64,000 bases of DNA. Source: Pedobacter cryoconitis. Lineage in GTDB: Bacteria > Bacteroidota > Bacteroidia > Sphingobacteriales > Sphingobacteriaceae. A program made the position numbers and the translations under genes. Where the stretch lies: the NCBI RefSeq assembly GCF_001590605.1, contig NZ_CP014504.1, positions 5,518,001 through 5,582,000 of the forward strand. The letters are read 5' to 3'. The notes under the pieces were generated by a model. That model saw only the letters and a program-made list of their open reading frames with translations, had not been told where the DNA came from and searched no databases. This document shows positions 9,547-16,937 of this stretch, in pieces; the first letter of the stretch is position 1, and each line of letters opens with the position of its first letter.

Positions 9547-10194
9547 ATGAAACTCGAAACCATAGTAACTACAGTGAGTATGATTGCGGCTGTTAGCGTA
9601 TTTCTCTATTTAAAGAAAAAGTATAATCAGCGTTTATGGAATGAAGCTATGACGAGTCCCGATCATCAATTACAAACAGGAAGTTTTATTTTTTCAAAAC
9701 GGACTGAGATTCAATCCAAACAAATATATTACTCCATCTTTAGGGTGATCAGAATAGATGGTGAGTATGTGAAGCTTGCAAGTGTCAGACAATTAGCCGT
9801 TCCTAACAATTCCAATAGTCTTGTAATGACTGCTGAACAATATGAAAATATAAAAAATAACATACAGCAAGTAGTTATTACCGGAATACTGACAATGGAT
9901 TTTCCTCAAAAAGCAAATATATCCTTAACAGAAGAGTTATTGGTCAGGTACCCTGATCTGAATAAATCAGGATACTATTTTGAAGATCTTTCTCCGGATG
10001 AAAAGACTAAACCTTTACCTGATAACATTGCAGGATGCCAGGATTATATGAAACTCGTATATTCTGCTGAGCACATCATTAAAAATAGACGGCTGCGTCT
10101 CTATTCACTAACAGATCTTCCGTCTCTGATGCCTTCTTTAGATCCTGGCCAGGGTGAAGTTATCGAGCAGATTCTTAATCGGAGAAAATCATAA
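9547..10194 (+). CDS. Hypothetical single-pass membrane protein
   Basis: 215 residues from the ATG at 9547 (an overlapping TTG at 9544 is possible but less likely). One N-terminal hydrophobic segment (about 5-20) is followed by basic residues (KKKYNQR), so the bulk is predicted cytoplasmic. The soluble part holds no motif I recognise. It lies 53 nt after the GyrI-like gene and is convergent with a small lipoprotein gene 26 nt away. Function unknown. Confidence 0.7.
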   Translation: MKLETIVTTVSMIAAVSVFLYLKKKYNQRLWNEAMTSPDHQLQTGSFIFSKRTEIQSKQIYYSIFRVIRIDGEYVKLASVRQLAVPNNSNSLVMTAEQYENIKNNIQQVVITGILTMDFPQKANISLTEELLVRYPDLNKSGYYFEDLSPDEKTKPLPDNIAGCQDYMKLVYSAEHIIKNRRLRLYSLTDLPSLMPSLDPGQGEVIEQILNRRKS

Positions 10195-10220
10195 ATTCAC
10201 CCTTTTAATTTGAAATCTAT

Positions 10221-10403
10221 TTAAGGAATTTCATTCAGGTAATCAACTTTAGTAGTTTTAGAAACAGAATCGGCTCCTGTTTTTTTTATTTCCTGAGAAG
10301 CAATATGCTCTTTTTTAGCGCTGCTTGTTTGCTGTTTTTCCTGACGCTGACAACTATAAATGAACAGACTAAGAAACAGCAAACTTAATAATGATACTTT
10401 CAT
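10221..10403 (-). CDS. Small lipoprotein, unknown function
   Basis: 60 residues from the ATG at 10403 (the frame also has a TTG two codons upstream). Signal peptide MKVSLLSLLFLSLFIYSC ends in a lipobox-like FIYSC with Cys18, then a charged, low-complexity tail rich in Lys, Gln and Ser. The lipobox is the main evidence that this short frame is real. Confidence 0.55.
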   Translation of the reverse strand: MKVSLLSLLFLSLFIYSCQRQEKQQTSSAKKEHIASQEIKKTGADSVSKTTKVDYLNEIP

Positions 10404-10437
10404 ATCCAAATGTCAGTAATATCTTTCAATCGTTATA

Positions 10438-10477
10438 ATTGATTGTTTTAATGCTATTGATTGTTGAAACCGATTGT
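10438..10477. repeat. Short direct repeats ATTGATTGTT upstream of the GntR gene
   Basis: ATTGATTGTT occurs at 10438-10447 and 10456-10465 (18-nt spacing), with a partial third copy CGATTGTAAG at 10471. They lie between the lipoprotein start and the gntR-type promoter. Could be regulator sites or chance in AT-rich DNA. Confidence 0.3.
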
Positions 10478-10519
10478 AAGAATGAATAGATTACAGCCGA
10501 ATTGAAAGTAACTTAAATT

Positions 10520-10550
10520 TTTTACTTAAAGATAGGATAGAATAATTTTG
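10520..10550 (+). promoter_or_regulatory. Promoter of the GntR regulator/MFS operon
   Basis: TTTT (10520-10523), 19-nt spacer, TAATTTTG (10543-10550). The -7 element matches TAnnTTTG exactly and the spacer is ideal; the -33 element has one mismatch. Predicted transcription start near 10557. Confidence 0.6.
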
Positions 10551-10578
10551 GCATCCTAAAGAAAATCAATACATTTGA

Positions 10579-10591
10579 ATCATCAGATGAT
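10579..10591. promoter_or_regulatory. Palindrome abutting the GntR start codon, candidate operator
   Basis: ATCATC-A-GATGAT, perfect 6-bp arms, ending one base before the ATG at 10592 and about 23-35 nt downstream of the predicted transcription start. Position and symmetry suit autoregulation by the GntR protein encoded here; this is inference. Confidence 0.4.
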
Positions 10592-11266
10592 ATGATGAAT
10601 ACAACCACACTGATTTCCCGTAAATCCCTTGCTGACGAAGTAGCTGAGAAGATACAACAGCAAATCGCCTTTGGTACTTATAAAGTAAACCAAAAACTAC
10701 CTATAGAACCGGAACTGATGTCGTCCTTTGGGGTTGGCCGTTCTACGATCAGAGAGGCGATTAAAATTCTGTCCAACAGTGGACTATTGAGAGTACAACA
10801 AGGGGTAGGCACTTTCGTAGAAAACTCTACAGCGATTAAAGAACCCCTGTCTCAGCGTTTAAAACGTGCTGATTTCGAAGACTTGAATGAAGTAAGGCAT
10901 TTGCTGGAAATGAAAGTTGCTGAAAAAGCAGCATTAAACAGAACAAAAGCTGACCTGGTAAAAATATACGAATGGTTAAAAAAGCGTGATAAGGCAGCGA
11001 AGAACGATTTGCTGGAAGAATGTATCGATGCTGATATTCAGTTTCACATTTCCATTGCAGAAGCTTCTGGAAATGAAATCCTGATTGACCTTTACAAATC
11101 TGTGGCTATCCATATGAGAAACTGGTTTCTGGAAGTTTACAAGGACACCAGGCCATTTAAAGAAACCAGTCAGCAGCATAAACAGCTCGTTAAAAGTATT
11201 GAAGCCGGCGATGCAAAAAAAGCATGGAATAATTCAGCAAAAATCATAGGACATATTTCTCAATAA
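10592..11266 (+). CDS. FadR-subfamily GntR transcriptional regulator
   Basis: 224 residues. N-terminal winged helix (about 8-78) has the GntR signature: QQQIAFGTYKVNQKLP, then FGVGRSTIREAIKIL and GLLRVQQGVGTFV. The C-terminal all-helical FCD domain (about 95-220) has the Asp and His pattern of the metal- or ligand-binding pocket (FHISIAEASGNEILIDL near residue 150 and QQHKQLVKSIEAGD near 195). FadR-type regulators bind small organic acids and control adjacent catabolic or transport genes. The MFS transporter gene starts 31 nt downstream in the same operon, so it is the likely target. Confidence 0.9.
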   Translation: MMNTTTLISRKSLADEVAEKIQQQIAFGTYKVNQKLPIEPELMSSFGVGRSTIREAIKILSNSGLLRVQQGVGTFVENSTAIKEPLSQRLKRADFEDLNEVRHLLEMKVAEKAALNRTKADLVKIYEWLKKRDKAAKNDLLEECIDADIQFHISIAEASGNEILIDLYKSVAIHMRNWFLEVYKDTRPFKETSQQHKQLVKSIEAGDAKKAWNNSAKIIGHISQ

Positions 11267-11297
11267 TAATTTCATCACAGATGAAACGGTATAATTT

Positions 11298-12533
11298 ATG
11301 GAAACCACTACAGCAACACTAGATCCCACTACAAAAAAAGACATTATTCAAAAAACGATTTATCCAATTCTCTTTACGATAAGCTTTACCCACTTCTTAA
11401 ATGATATGCTGCAGGCAGTTATTCCGTCTGTTTATCCGCTTTTCAAAACTGAGTTTAACTTATCATTTTCTCAGATTGGCTTAATCACACTAACTTATCA
11501 GCTCACAGCCTCACTCTTACAACCCTTTGTAGGTCATTATTCTGATAAAAAACCAAAGCCTTATTCTTTAGCAATAGGTATGGGATTCACGCTGATCGGT
11601 TTGATCTTTGTAGCCATAGCAGCGAGTTTTGCAGCGATCCTGATATCCGTAGGTTTTATCGGTATAGGCTCTTCAATTTTTCACCCTGAAGCCTCAAGAG
11701 TTGCCCATTTGGCCTCTGGCGGCAAAAAAGGATTGGCACAGTCCATCTTTCAGCTGGGAGGGAATGCAGGAAGTGCGATTGGCCCCTTGCTGGCTGCACT
11801 GATTGTTATTCCTTACGGACAATTTTATCTGATCTGGTTTGGAATTGCTGCGGTTTTAGGCATTCTCATTCTATTTCAGATCGGTAAATGGTATAAAGGG
11901 CATCTTGATCTTAAAGTTCAGGGAAAGGTTCAGGCTTCAGATGAACCTAAACATACTTTATCAAAAGGAAGAGTGATTGGATCTATTGTTATCCTATTGG
12001 TACTGATCTTTTCCAAGTACTTCTACATGGCTAGTATGACCAGTTATTTTACATTTTATCTGATAGACAAGTTTCATGTTTCGGTTCAGGAATCACAACT
12101 TTACTTATTCGCTTTCTTAGCGGCTGTTGCTGCAGGAACGATGATTGGAGGACCATTGGGTGATCGCTTTGGCAGGAAATACATTATCTGGATTTCTATT
12201 TTAGGAGTTGCACCATTTACACTATTACTTCCTTATACCGGATTGTTTTTAACAGGAGTACTGGCAGTAATAATCGGTGTAATTATCTCTTCGGCATTCT
12301 CCGCAATCCTGGTTTACGCAACAGAACTGATTCCAGGAAAAGTAGGGATGATTGCAGGCTTGTTCTTCGGTTTCGCTTTTGGTATGGGCGGGGTAGGTTC
12401 AGCTGTATTAGGCAAACTGGCCGATCAGACCAGTATTGAATATGTGTTTAAGGTCTGTGCTTTCTTACCGCTGATTGGTATAATTACCGGCTTTTTGCCT
12501 GATATTGAGCAAAAGAAAAAGGCAGTTAGCTAA
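11298..12533 (+). CDS. Fsr-like MFS transporter (fosmidomycin-resistance family)
   Basis: 411 residues, twelve predicted membrane helices. The N-terminal run FTHFLNDMLQAVIPSVYP, the loop VGHYSDKKPKPYSL between helices 2 and 3, and SIFHPEASRVAHLASGG are characteristic of the Fsr branch of the major facilitator superfamily, whose namesake exports the phosphonate antibiotic fosmidomycin. It follows the GntR regulator and lies just before a convergent phosphonate-type catabolic operon, which makes a phosphonate or related organic acid a reasonable substrate guess. Direction of transport cannot be read from the sequence. Confidence 0.85.
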   Translation: METTTATLDPTTKKDIIQKTIYPILFTISFTHFLNDMLQAVIPSVYPLFKTEFNLSFSQIGLITLTYQLTASLLQPFVGHYSDKKPKPYSLAIGMGFTLIGLIFVAIAASFAAILISVGFIGIGSSIFHPEASRVAHLASGGKKGLAQSIFQLGGNAGSAIGPLLAALIVIPYGQFYLIWFGIAAVLGILILFQIGKWYKGHLDLKVQGKVQASDEPKHTLSKGRVIGSIVILLVLIFSKYFYMASMTSYFTFYLIDKFHVSVQESQLYLFAFLAAVAAGTMIGGPLGDRFGRKYIIWISILGVAPFTLLLPYTGLFLTGVLAVIIGVIISSAFSAILVYATELIPGKVGMIAGLFFGFAFGMGGVGSAVLGKLADQTSIEYVFKVCAFLPLIGIITGFLPDIEQKKKAVS

Positions 12534-12536
12534 ACA

Positions 12537-12728
12537 AAATATGTAATACCAGAACAGCTCGGAAAAGGCGTAAATAAAGCAATTTTAAAAGAATTGACCG
12601 CCTGGTCTAAAGCACAAGGCATCACAGAATTGAGGCTGGAAGTCTATTCAGATAATACGATTGCAATTCAAGCTTAGGAGAAAGCAGGGTTTACAAAACT
12701 CTTTATTCACATGCGGAATGAGATTTAA
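12537..12728 (+). pseudogene. GNAT acetyltransferase remnant with in-frame TAG
   Basis: Directly after the MFS stop, in the same frame, reads VIPEQLGKGVNKAILKEL, an acetyl-CoA-binding motif A of GNAT N-acetyltransferases (compare V-PE-RGKG-G-ALL), followed by TELRLEVYSDNTIAIQA, then TAG (12675-12677) where families usually have Tyr in AxxxYEKxGF, then EKAGFTKLFIHMRNEI and a stop at 12726. The N-terminal half and start are missing. A one-base change Tyr (TAT/TAC) to TAG plus 5' loss explains it. No function is expected. Confidence 0.8.
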
Positions 12729-12795
12729 ATTATTATTTATAAACGATTTAGCTCATATTTGCCAAAAAAAAGATTTTTCCTGACCTTAAATTATT

Positions 12796-13590
12796 ATGAA
12801 ATTATCTCTAGTTGCCATTGCTTTAATAATTCTTTCTGCCGGATGTACCCAGCAGGATCAAAAAGTAAAGAATTATACACCAAGAACCTTAACTAACAAT
12901 GAGGTCTTTAATGATTTTCCAACGAATGCCTCAGATTCCATTTCTGTTTTAAGCAACAATGAAGAAAAAGGAGAGACCTTTGGAGCGAAATTCAGAGACA
13001 GTACAGTTCATATTCAAGCTGACGCGGCCGATCAAAGTAAAGGCCCAACTAAATTTGCTTCTGCACAATTCATCAATAAACAGAAAACAGCACTGCTTGT
13101 TCAAATCGCAGATAGCTCAGGACTTGTTCCGCGCCCATTTCTGATTGCAGTGAAAAATGGAGCATTAGAAGTAATCAGTTTATACCGCCCGTCTAAAGGG
13201 AAAGAGGATTTGAAGTTCAGCGAAGGCGTGAAGAAAATCGGTGCAACCGGATACCTGGTTAACAACGATTTTTTCATTACTAACGTAACTGCTAAAGTTT
13301 ACCTGGTTAAAAGACAAAATCCTGAAGAAAGAATTCAAGGAAAGGTGCTGTTAATGTCACCAGACAAGCAGACGATTATTTTTGCTGTTAAAGACTTCCT
13401 GTACCAGGTTAATTACCGGACTGATGAAGTGGTGAGTGAGCCTATTGTAGCTGGCAGCCCTAAAGGAGATGAAGCCGCTTTTAACAAGTGGATCACAACC
13501 AACTATGCTTTTACGAAAAATAAAAGTGGAAATACTTTCCTGAAATATCATGACGACAACAGGATCGTAGATATGAAAGAATTCAAATAA
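12796..13590 (+). CDS. Putative lipoprotein, unknown function
   Basis: 264 residues. Signal peptide MKLSLVAIALIILSAGC with lipobox LSAGC (Cys17), so exported and probably lipid-anchored. The mature part looks beta-rich (alternating hydrophobic strands, for example TALLVQIADSSGLVPRPFLI and KVLLMSPDKQTIIFAVKDFL) and could be an incomplete propeller or sandwich, but I recognise no family. Monocistronic, ended by a strong bidirectional terminator shared with the convergent oxidoreductase gene. Confidence 0.75.
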   Translation: MKLSLVAIALIILSAGCTQQDQKVKNYTPRTLTNNEVFNDFPTNASDSISVLSNNEEKGETFGAKFRDSTVHIQADAADQSKGPTKFASAQFINKQKTALLVQIADSSGLVPRPFLIAVKNGALEVISLYRPSKGKEDLKFSEGVKKIGATGYLVNNDFFITNVTAKVYLVKRQNPEERIQGKVLLMSPDKQTIIFAVKDFLYQVNYRTDEVVSEPIVAGSPKGDEAAFNKWITTNYAFTKNKSGNTFLKYHDDNRIVDMKEFK

Positions 13591-13594
13591 CAAT

Positions 13595-13660
13595 AAAAAA
13601 GGATAGCTATTATGCAGTGCCCAAAAAGTTAGGCACATTGCAAAATAGCTGTCCTTTTTT
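13595..13660. terminator. Large bidirectional terminator
   Basis: AAAAAAGGATAGCTATT at 13595-13611 pairs with AATAGCTGTCCTTTTTT at 13644-13660 (one G-U pair). The loop holds an inner stem (TGCAGTGCC ... GGCACATTGCA). A and T runs on either side serve both convergent genes. Confidence 0.85.
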
Positions 13661-13679
13661 CATTTAAAATATATCCTGG

Positions 13680-14801
13680 TTAACTTCTGGATGCAATATA
13701 CTGCTCACACAATCCAAAAGATAAAGTCATTCCATTACCACCTAAACCATTGATCACAGTAACTCCAGGCGCTGCTTCTGTAATTAATTCAGTAGCCCCA
13801 TTCGTCATTTTAGGATAGATACCATGCCACGACTGCAGCATTTTCCAATCTTTGAAATCGGCAAAAGTATGGAGATAATCAAGGATCATGGTATTGATAA
13901 ATTCCTTGTCAAAAGGATCGTGGACCAAACCATATTCATGTGAATCCCCGATAGTCAGCTCACCGCTTCCATTTTGTGAAACCATTACATGGATACCCCA
14001 GTTTAAGTGGGTTGCGTACTGCTCTTCATATCTTTTTCTTAAAGCCGGTAAAGAAGCTGCAGCCTGAAAACCCGGATAATGAATCATAGACAAACCGCCA
14101 CAAAGAGAAGGGCCAATACGCCACTCATCCGGCTGCGTTACCAAACGCATCATCTGTAACTTACATTTAGTAATTTCCGTAGCTGCAAATAATTCAGGAT
14201 AAAGTGTCTCAAAATCTGCCCCGCTGCAAACAAAGATTTCATCTGCTTCCCAACTCTGATTTCCTGAACTCACTTTAGGATGTTCAATCCGGCTGATCGC
14301 TGTATTCCAATGAAAAATTACCCCATACTTTTCAGCAAGGTAGGCCGCGACCTGTCCAACCGCCACTCTGGATTCGATAATCATTTCTTCTGCGCTCCAC
14401 AAAGCACCCTTTAACCCATTCACGTTGATTGCAGGTGATTTCGCCAAAGCCTGTTCCGGAGTTAATAAACTACAATCCCGATGCTGACGGTTAATCTCCG
14501 CATACTCCTGCATCACCTGTAGCTCATCTTCATGATAAGCAATATGCAAAGAGCCCACTTCATTATGCCATATTTTGGCTTCTGTACAGACCTCTTTCCA
14601 GATACTGCGCGATAACATTGCTCTTTCAAACATTGAGCCTGTAGCCTGCCCAATAGGCCATACCATACCGAAATTGCGGATGGATGCACCGACAGCACGT
14701 TCATTCCGCTCAATAACTGTGACTTGATAGCCTCTGATGGCTAGCGCACGGGCCGTAGCTAAACCTACAATACCCGCACCGATTACTATTGCTTTATTCA
14801 T
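13680..14801 (-). CDS. TIGR03364-type FAD-dependent oxidoreductase (phosphonate catabolism-associated)
   Basis: 373 residues of the DAO/glycine-oxidase fold. N-terminal dinucleotide-binding motif GAGIVGLATARALAIRG (about 8-24) with ERNERAVGASIRNFGMVWP just after, a pattern that matches the TIGR03364 family as I remember it; C-terminal FAD contact GLGGNGMTLSFGLCEQ. These enzymes recur in bacterial phosphonate gene clusters and are thought to oxidise aminoalkylphosphonates such as 2-aminoethylphosphonate or N-methylated forms to phosphonoacetaldehyde. It is the last gene of a three-gene operon and its ATG overlaps the preceding stop by 8 nt, implying translational coupling. The exact substrate is not derivable from sequence. 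Confidence 0.85.
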   Translation of the reverse strand: MNKAIVIGAGIVGLATARALAIRGYQVTVIERNERAVGASIRNFGMVWPIGQATGSMFERAMLSRSIWKEVCTEAKIWHNEVGSLHIAYHEDELQVMQEYAEINRQHRDCSLLTPEQALAKSPAINVNGLKGALWSAEEMIIESRVAVGQVAAYLAEKYGVIFHWNTAISRIEHPKVSSGNQSWEADEIFVCSGADFETLYPELFAATEITKCKLQMMRLVTQPDEWRIGPSLCGGLSMIHYPGFQAAASLPALRKRYEEQYATHLNWGIHVMVSQNGSGELTIGDSHEYGLVHDPFDKEFINTMILDYLHTFADFKDWKMLQSWHGIYPKMTNGATELITEAAPGVTVINGLGGNGMTLSFGLCEQYIASRS

Positions 14802-16137
14802 AATGATACGCTATTAAGAGCTGTTCGCTTCTTTTCTGTTCCTCAGCTTTTTTTTCTTTATTTCTATTCTTCTGTGCGGTCTGTAAAAAGTAAACAAGAG
14901 ACAGTACTCCACTAATTCCCCCCACAATAGCTACAAGCATTACACCTTCTTTAAAAAAGTTACCCCAGCTAATGTTTGGTTTGCCAAGTTCTTTGACTAA
15001 TAAAATACTCACGCTCGCTAAATAACCAGCAGCATCAGCTACATACATAATAAAGCCAGCATTACTACGGTAATTGAAAGAAGCAATCATCCTTTCAAAA
15101 AATATGGCATTGTAAGGAACATACGCAAGGTAAAGACCCAGACCCGCAATGGTCATCCAGGCAATCGGACTGATCATCCGATGGTCAAAAAGATAAGTAG
15201 ACATTCCGACCAGCAAACATCCTGCGATAATAAATAAATGGATAATACTGAAAGCCTTGATGTTTTTCTTAACCAGGATCAGCAAGCTCATCGCGATTAA
15301 AACAACAACAGAAATGAACAAATCTATATGCGTATAAATATTATTACTCTTTACCCCCAGATCTGCCCAGATCTCTACTTCAAAATTGTCCCTGACATCC
15401 CGCATAATTGTTAACAATACATAAATAATCAGCGTCAAAACGATTCCGGGTAAAAAGCGGATCAGGAAAGCCTTTCGCTCTTTAGCATTCATCGGTGTAC
15501 GCTCTACCCTTAACTTTTTATCTTCTGCAGTAGGAGGAGGCATCAGTTCCAGAAAAAATACAAAGAGTAAAAGTGGGATCACAAATATTGCACCTGTAAG
15601 GAAAGGCATATTGTATTCATTGATATGGAAATCTGTCAATAACGTACGGCCGATAGTTTTTACAAAACCTGAAGCAAAGATTAAACTGATAGACATCACC
15701 GCGGCCATGAATTCGGTAGATTTTCTACCCTCCAGATAGCCAAATACCAAGCCCCAGATCATCCCTAATGGAAAACCATTAATAAATAAGAAGGCAATAT
15801 TCCAGGGTGCAGGTACGAGTGCGAACGCTAACAAAGCAAGCCATGAAATTCCAATCAGAATCAGGATACTTTTACCCCGGTTATTTCCTTTGATTTCTGA
15901 GATAAAGCGGATACCATAAAACTTACTTAACATATAGCCCATAACCTGTGCAATTACAAGCCATACCTTATAATCAAGATGCAGATACTGATGATCTGTA
16001 AAAGTACCTGCTGCAAATGCCTTACGAAAGGAATACATGGCCGTATAAGTCCCAAATGCAGCTAAAGCAGCCATTATCGAGATTACAGCATAAGGTAATG
16101 TGGCGACTTTAGCCCGCAGGCGATCGATTAATTTCAT
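14794..16137 (-). CDS. DUF5690 family membrane transporter (MFS fold)
   Basis: 447 residues from the ATG at 16137, which follows the hydrolase stop by one base; a longer frame would overlap that gene and lacks support. Twelve predicted helices in MFS arrangement, starting ISIMAALAAFGTYTAMYSFRKAFAAG and including FPLGMIWGLVFGYLEGRKSTE. It matches DUF5690, a Bacteroidota-rich family of MFS-like proteins without an assigned substrate. Between a PhnX-like hydrolase and a phosphonate-type oxidoreductase, uptake of an aminoalkylphosphonate or similar compound is the most economical guess. The C-terminus is Lys/Glu-rich and cytoplasmic. Confidence 0.8.
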   Translation of the reverse strand: MKLIDRLRAKVATLPYAVISIMAALAAFGTYTAMYSFRKAFAAGTFTDHQYLHLDYKVWLVIAQVMGYMLSKFYGIRFISEIKGNNRGKSILILIGISWLALLAFALVPAPWNIAFLFINGFPLGMIWGLVFGYLEGRKSTEFMAAVMSISLIFASGFVKTIGRTLLTDFHINEYNMPFLTGAIFVIPLLLFVFFLELMPPPTAEDKKLRVERTPMNAKERKAFLIRFLPGIVLTLIIYVLLTIMRDVRDNFEVEIWADLGVKSNNIYTHIDLFISVVVLIAMSLLILVKKNIKAFSIIHLFIIAGCLLVGMSTYLFDHRMISPIAWMTIAGLGLYLAYVPYNAIFFERMIASFNYRSNAGFIMYVADAAGYLASVSILLVKELGKPNISWGNFFKEGVMLVAIVGGISGVLSLVYFLQTAQKNRNKEKKAEEQKRSEQLLIAYHYE

Positions 16138-16138
16138 A

Positions 16139-16828
16139 CTATCCGTTGATAATGGTGAGCACTTCTGCAATATCATCGATCAGGTGAGTAGGATGATAAG
16201 ACGCTAACTCTTCGCGGGTGAAAATTCCCGTAGTAATACCAACTACATATCTGCAACCTGCATTTTGCCCTTCATGAATATCCACTTCGGTATCTCCTGC
16301 TTTAAGCACTTGCAACGGATCTGTAATTCCTGCCTGCTGCATTAATTGTTGAATCATGAATGGATGCGGTCTGCCCAATTCAACCTCGTCAGATCCGATC
16401 AGGTAATCAATAATCCCTTTTTCTCTCCACTTTAACCGGTTAATAATCGCGTCGGCAATATCTTTTGAAAAGCCAGTATTGATTCCAACTTTGACTCCTT
16501 GCTCCCTCAAAGCTTTAAGGGTTTCCTCTACCTGGGGAAGAGGCTCAATTACTGGACCTGAAGTATAAAAATTTAGCATTTGCTGAACAAAATCAGCATG
16601 GATAGCATTGATTAACTGTGTACTGATCGTTTCAGCTGCTAAGCCCTGCATTTGCAGAAGCTGCCCGATGGGCAGATTTTTTTCATAACCCATCAAAGGA
16701 TTAATCTGTGCTAAATCAACAGCATATCCATGTTTTACTAAAGCCACCTGAAGGGCCTTGCTCACTTCATGATTATCCTTAATTGTAGTACCGGCTATAT
16801 CAAATATTGCTAGTTTAATGAGGCTCAT
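16139..16828 (-). CDS. PhnX-like phosphonatase-type HAD hydrolase
   Basis: 229 residues. HAD motif I reads FDIAGTT with nucleophile Asp10 and Ala at position 12; ordinary HAD phosphatases have Asp there, whereas phosphonoacetaldehyde hydrolase PhnX has DxAGT. Cap residues MGYEK place Lys50 in the same spacing (MGxxK) as the PhnX Schiff-base lysine, though the following His of PhnX is absent. Motif III/IV region GRPHPFMIQQLM and AGDTEVDIHEGQNAGC completes the fold. Together this matches the phosphonatase-like family TIGR03351, expected to cleave the C-P bond of phosphonoacetaldehyde or a close analogue. First gene of the operon with the transporter and FAD oxidoreductase. Confidence 0.85.
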   Translation of the reverse strand: MSLIKLAIFDIAGTTIKDNHEVSKALQVALVKHGYAVDLAQINPLMGYEKNLPIGQLLQMQGLAAETISTQLINAIHADFVQQMLNFYTSGPVIEPLPQVEETLKALREQGVKVGINTGFSKDIADAIINRLKWREKGIIDYLIGSDEVELGRPHPFMIQQLMQQAGITDPLQVLKAGDTEVDIHEGQNAGCRYVVGITTGIFTREELASYHPTHLIDDIAEVLTIING

Positions 16829-16842
16829 AGCTGCTATCTTTT

Positions 16843-16859
16843 GTTTAGCAATACTAAAC
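16843..16859. promoter_or_regulatory. Inverted repeat upstream of the PhnX-like operon
   Basis: GTTTAG-CAATA-CTAAAC, 15 nt before the hydrolase start in the 109-nt divergent gap shared with the cNMP-domain kinase gene. A possible operator or part of the leader; the same motif is not seen near the GntR gene, so a link to that regulator is not supported. Confidence 0.3.
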
Positions 16860-16937
16860 TTTGTTTATTAATAGCAAATAACCTCAATGTTAAGCTTTGG
16901 TAAACAATTGATTCATAAATTTAGTTAAATTTAGACC

